From positions 1 through 7,186 of the forward strand of contig DAOWDW010000082.1 in the NCBI GenBank assembly GCA_030638845.1: 7,186 bases of DNA, in the 5' to 3' direction. The translations under genes and the position numbers were made by a program. This document shows positions 5,196 to 7,186 of this stretch, piece after piece (the first letter of the stretch is position 1; each line of letters opens with the position of its first letter). Source of the stretch: Candidatus Peregrinibacteria bacterium. GTDB taxonomy: Bacteria > Patescibacteriota > Gracilibacteria > Peribacterales > Peribacteraceae. The notes below the pieces were generated by a model, which saw only the letters and a list, made by a program, of their open reading frames with translations, was not told where the DNA came from and ran no database searches.

Positions 5196-6791
5196 ATGAA
5201 AAAACAATTTCTTATTTTAAGTGGAGCATTTCTTTTATTTTGTATTGTGACAGTTAAAGCCAGTGCATTTTCTAGAAATCACTTTGATGCAAATTACCTT
5301 AATGCGTCAGTATTAATGATGCCCATAAATATGGATGAATGTTTACTTAATCCTATATTATATTGGGACCAAGAAGAAGATAAGTGCATTTCTCAAATAA
5401 TTCCATGTGTAGACCCAGATGGAGGAAAAAATTATGAAGAACAGGCACATACATTTGGTTGGAGGTCTTGGAATCTTAAAGAATCTGAAAGAAGAATAAG
5501 AACTGGAGGTAAAGATGCATGTGTAAATGGAAAACTAAGAGAGCATTATTGCCTGAATGATAATATTGTTTTTGAAGACATAGAGTGCCCAAATGGATGT
5601 AAGAATGGAGAGTGTCAGTCTGGCTCTGGATCTTCTATACCAAATGATGATGAAACAATATGTAAAGATTCTGATGGCGAAGACTTCTTCACAAAAGGAA
5701 CTTATGTAATTATTAAATCTGATGGATCAAAACAAAGTGATAGTGATGGTTGTTATAGCAATGGAGATTTATATGAATATGTCTGTGATCCTGTATATGG
5801 TGATGTAGATGTAGTTAGATATACTTGTCCATTTGGATGTAATGATGGTAAGTGTAATAAATATGGATGTGATAAAAATGGTTTATGTAAAGCCCCTTCT
5901 TATTCATCTTCTTCATCAAGTATTAAATGTGCTATGAATGGAGAAGAAATATTTCCTTCAAATTTAGATGGAAATAGACCAACTATTTGTTGTAGTGAAA
6001 ATGCAGGTCATAAATCTATTTCTAAATTTGTTAACGGTATGTGTCTTCAATCTTTAGGTGGTGCTGTTGCTATATGTATAGAAAATTGGTCTAGTACTTG
6101 TGGTGATGGGGAATGTAGCGATGAAGAAGATAAGTGTACTTGTCCAAAAGATTGTAATGAGAATTCTTATTCTTCTTTTTCTTCTTCTTATTCTGTTCCA
6201 GATTTAAATATTCCACCTGCAGGATTTGAGGATGAAGTTATAGTAAATATGACAGAATACAAAAATCCATTTCCAGATACAAATATGGATGAGTTGTCAG
6301 GAAGAGCAGCTGCAGAACTTTATAGACGGGCTGTACTTGGAGGTTTTCCAGATGGGCAATTTAAGGGCGAAAGACCAGTAAATAGAGCAGAGGCTGCTAA
6401 ATTCCTATTGCTAACAAAGTTAAAAAATATTGATGAACATATGAACAATGGGAGATTTCCAGATGTTATGGAGGGGCAGTGGTATACAAAGTTTGTAATT
6501 AAGGCTGCAAACATGGGAATAATTAACGGACACCCAGGAGGTCACTTTAAGCCAGCAGACCCTGTTAATACTGCAGAATTTCTAAAGATGATAGCAAATA
6601 CATTTAATCTTTCTGTAGATCTTCCTTATTCATATAGTGATGTATCTTCAACTGATTGGTTTGCTCCATATACTGGAATTGCACAGAAGTACAATTTGTT
6701 TTCGCATAGAACATCTAAATTAGAGCCAAGCAGAGCATTAACAAGAGAAGAAGTTGCTGTTGCTATTTATCAGTTCTTGCAACATAGGTAA
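5196..6791 (+). CDS. Secreted cysteine-rich protein with three C-terminal SLH domains
   Basis: The 531-residue product starts with a signal peptide: basic MKK, hydrophobic core to about residue 20, and KASA-FS giving a likely cleavage after A24. Two related six-cysteine modules follow, C71-C140 and C156-C220. Each opens with CxDxDG and ends CPxGCxxGxC, and the last five cysteines are spaced nearly identically. A third module, CGDGECSDEEDKCTCPKDC (302-320), resembles a short acidic cysteine-rich repeat. Serine-rich linkers lie at 235-243 and 324-333. The C-terminus carries three S-layer homology repeats (about 358-410, 419-471 and 478-528), with FPDGQFKGERPVNRAEAAKFL as the clearest. SLH domains usually bind wall-linked polysaccharide, so the protein is probably displayed on the surface. 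The predicted mature chain has 26 cysteines, an even number compatible with full disulfide pairing. It is divergent from the riboflavin-kinase gene. The ligand or activity of the cysteine-rich part is unknown. Confidence 0.9.
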   Translation: MKKQFLILSGAFLLFCIVTVKASAFSRNHFDANYLNASVLMMPINMDECLLNPILYWDQEEDKCISQIIPCVDPDGGKNYEEQAHTFGWRSWNLKESERRIRTGGKDACVNGKLREHYCLNDNIVFEDIECPNGCKNGECQSGSGSSIPNDDETICKDSDGEDFFTKGTYVIIKSDGSKQSDSDGCYSNGDLYEYVCDPVYGDVDVVRYTCPFGCNDGKCNKYGCDKNGLCKAPSYSSSSSSIKCAMNGEEIFPSNLDGNRPTICCSENAGHKSISKFVNGMCLQSLGGAVAICIENWSSTCGDGECSDEEDKCTCPKDCNENSYSSFSSSYSVPDLNIPPAGFEDEVIVNMTEYKNPFPDTNMDELSGRAAAELYRRAVLGGFPDGQFKGERPVNRAEAAKFLLLTKLKNIDEHMNNGRFPDVMEGQWYTKFVIKAANMGIINGHPGGHFKPADPVNTAEFLKMIANTFNLSVDLPYSYSDVSSTDWFAPYTGIAQKYNLFSHRTSKLEPSRALTREEVAVAIYQFLQHR

Positions 6792-6811
6792 CAAATATAT
6801 TTTGTTTTTTT
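6791..6811 (+). terminator. Weak terminator candidate after the SLH gene
   Basis: ACAAA (6791-6795) can pair with TTTGT (6801-6805) around a 5-base loop, followed by a run of T to 6811. It begins at the last base of the SLH stop codon. The stem is short and AT-rich, so it is only suggestive, though the uninterrupted T-run is in the right place. Confidence 0.35.
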
Positions 6812-6834
6812 ATGAATAAAAGATAATATTCATT

Positions 6835-6869
6835 AGAAATAGCCATTTCTACGAAGCTTGCGAAGCAGA
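6835..6869. repeat. Short hairpins between the SLH gene and tRNA-Ser
   Basis: AGAAAT (6835-6840) and ATTTCT (6845-6850) form a 6-bp stem with a 4-base loop. Next to it, 6848-6869 contains CGAAGC twice (6852-6857 and 6861-6866) and a small GCTT/AAGC hairpin (6856-6866). On the minus strand these lie just downstream of the tRNA 3' end and could help its termination or 3' processing. Evidence is structural only. Confidence 0.3.
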
Positions 6870-6872
6870 TCA

Positions 6873-6963
6873 TGGCGGAGAGAGAGGGATTCGAACCCTC
6901 GGGACCCTTGCCGGGCCCAACGGTTTTCAAGACCGTCACAATCGACCACTCTGTCATCTCTCC
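6873..6963 (-). tRNA. tRNA-Ser (anticodon UGA), CCA encoded
   Basis: Read on the minus strand, GGAGAGA (6963-6957) pairs with TCTCTCC to form the 7-bp acceptor stem, followed by discriminator G and an encoded CCA (6875-6873). The anticodon arm is ACGGT-CTTGAAA-ACCGT, giving anticodon TGA at 6929-6927, which reads UCA and probably other UCN serine codons. The long variable arm (GGGCCC, loop, GGGTCCC) is the class II feature expected of tRNA-Ser. The T arm is GAGGG-TTCGAAT-CCCTC. The 91-nt length including CCA is normal. The gene is convergent with the SLH gene and has its own -10 box exactly 7 bp upstream of the mature 5' end. Confidence 0.97.
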
Positions 6964-6970
6964 ACTTACT

Positions 6971-6976
6971 ATTATA
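6971..6976 (-). promoter_or_regulatory. tRNA-Ser promoter -10 (TATAAT)
   Basis: A perfect TATAAT on the minus strand ends 7 bases before the mature 5' G of tRNA-Ser, so transcription would begin at or within one base of the mature end. The -35 position at 17-bp spacing (AAGACT) matches consensus only at the central GAC. Confidence 0.55.
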
Positions 6977-7016
6977 CCCTAGAGATAGTTGTTAGTCTTT
7001 CTTAAATTTGAAATAA

Positions 7017-7044
7017 TCTGACATCTGCGTAATCAGTTCTGACA
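7017..7044. repeat. Direct repeat TCTGACA x2, 21 bp apart
   Basis: TCTGACA occurs at 7017-7023 and 7038-7044, a period of 21 bp or about two helical turns. It lies between the tRNA promoter and the first 19-bp dyad. CTGACA resembles a -35 box, but no -10 lies at the right distance. It could be part of the regulatory region or chance. Confidence 0.25.
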
Positions 7045-7046
7045 AA

Positions 7047-7065
7047 TGTGTTACAATGTAACACA
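7047..7065. promoter_or_regulatory. Operator-like dyad, copy 1
   Basis: TGTGTTACAATGTAACACA is a perfect inverted repeat with 8-bp arms (TGTGTTAC / GTAACACA) around AAT. A second, near-identical copy begins exactly 30 bp downstream. Such symmetry is typical of sites for dimeric helix-turn-helix repressors. The TACA/TGTA core recalls MecI/BlaI/CopY-type operators, but those usually have different core spacing, so the family is only a guess. Confidence 0.6.
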
Positions 7066-7076
7066 AGAAAATTTTA

Positions 7077-7095
7077 TGTATTACAATGTAACACA
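7077..7095. promoter_or_regulatory. Operator-like dyad, copy 2, overlapping a possible promoter
   Basis: TGTATTACAATGTAACACA differs from copy 1 by one base (A for G at the fourth position), so only one arm pair is broken. The 30-bp offset places both sites on roughly the same helix face, suiting cooperative binding. A possible plus-strand promoter, GTAACA (7058-7063) with TACAAT (7082-7087) at an 18-bp spacer, overlaps both dyads. A repressor bound here would block transcription running off the right edge of the window. Confidence 0.55.
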
Positions 7096-7106
7096 AACGG
7101 TGAGTT

Positions 7107-7186
7107 GGTGGTTTAATATAGCAGAGCATAGGGTAGCTTTACGGCATGCCGTAAAGCTACCCTATGCTCTGCTATATTAAACCACC
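7107..7186. repeat. Perfect 80-bp palindrome at the window end
   Basis: Bases 7107-7146 are the exact reverse complement of 7147-7186: 40-bp arms, no mismatch and no spacer, centred on GCATGC between 7146 and 7147. The right arm ends on the last base supplied, so the true palindrome may extend further. There is no T-run to make it a normal terminator. An assembly or amplification fold-back at a contig end is the simplest explanation; a hairpin-type replicon end or resolved telomere junction is a less likely biological alternative. Confidence 0.95.

Noticed and set aside
1..6791. Sortase substrate encoded in the window
   Set aside because: Neither the PKD protein nor the SLH protein has an LPxTG-like motif followed by a hydrophobic segment and basic tail; the small ORF has the opposite order, basic then hydrophobic.
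6763..6957. 64-codon minus-strand ORF
   Set aside because: It is largely a translation of tRNA-Ser and the SLH gene 3' end, a common false ORF.
7047..7095. Replication origin (DnaA boxes or iterons)
   Set aside because: Only two copies are present, the arms do not match TTATNCACA well, and no dnaA, dnaN or rep gene is present.
1..7186. Alternative genetic code (UGA reassigned), because no gene here ends in TGA
   Set aside because: All conserved proteins read full length with no in-frame TGA; with eight stops in an AT-rich genome, absence of TGA is not surprising.
7107..7186. Palindrome as an intrinsic transcription terminator
   Set aside because: The 40-bp spacerless arms are far longer than needed, and no T-run follows within the window.

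Overview
The window looks like a chromosomal segment from an AT-rich bacterium with a small, streamlined genome, most likely from the Patescibacteria/CPR group. This assignment is inferred from several traits together: low GC, compact and frequently switching gene orientation, a Mur ligase lacking the usual N-terminal domain, a stand-alone riboflavin-kinase domain, a sortase with the TLxTCxPxGT signature, and surface proteins combining PKD, cysteine-rich and SLH modules. I cannot place it in a class. All genes read under the standard bacterial code, ending in TAA or TAG.

Layout: (1) 1-447 (+): the end of a PKD-domain surface protein, followed 4 bases later by a 30-codon hydrophobic small ORF. 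(2) 513-1508 (-): tsaD, a complete tRNA t6A enzyme gene. (3) 1730-2458 (+): a sortase. (4) 2528-3310 (+): lgt, prolipoprotein diacylglyceryl transferase. (5) A GC-rich hairpin terminator at 3326-3345 between convergent genes. (6) 3369-5048 (-): a two-gene unit, riboflavin-kinase domain then Mur ligase. (7) 5196-6791 (+): a secreted cysteine-rich protein with three C-terminal SLH repeats. (8) 6873-6963 (-): tRNA-Ser(UGA) with an encoded CCA end. (9) 6964-7186: two tandem 19-bp dyads, then a perfect 80-bp palindrome that ends exactly at the last base of the window.

Much of the window concerns the cell envelope: surface display (PKD and SLH proteins), covalent anchoring (sortase), lipoprotein lipidation (Lgt) and wall-precursor synthesis (Mur ligase). 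tsaD and tRNA-Ser are translation housekeeping. There is no mobile element, CRISPR array or phage gene, and no sign of a complete new multi-gene system.

The clearest unusual signals are these. First, promoter elements are spaced so that transcription should begin at, or next to, the first coding base: the gap from the -10 box to the start is 7 bp for the sortase, 8 bp for lgt, 6 bp for the SLH gene and 7 bp for the 5' end of the mature tRNA. No gene start in the window has a visible Shine-Dalgarno sequence. Second, the terminal 80-bp palindrome is either an assembly or amplification fold-back or a hairpin-type end, and it lies next to an operator-like pair of dyads. Third, the Mur ligase has lost the DYAHTP and DNPR signatures typical of MurE.
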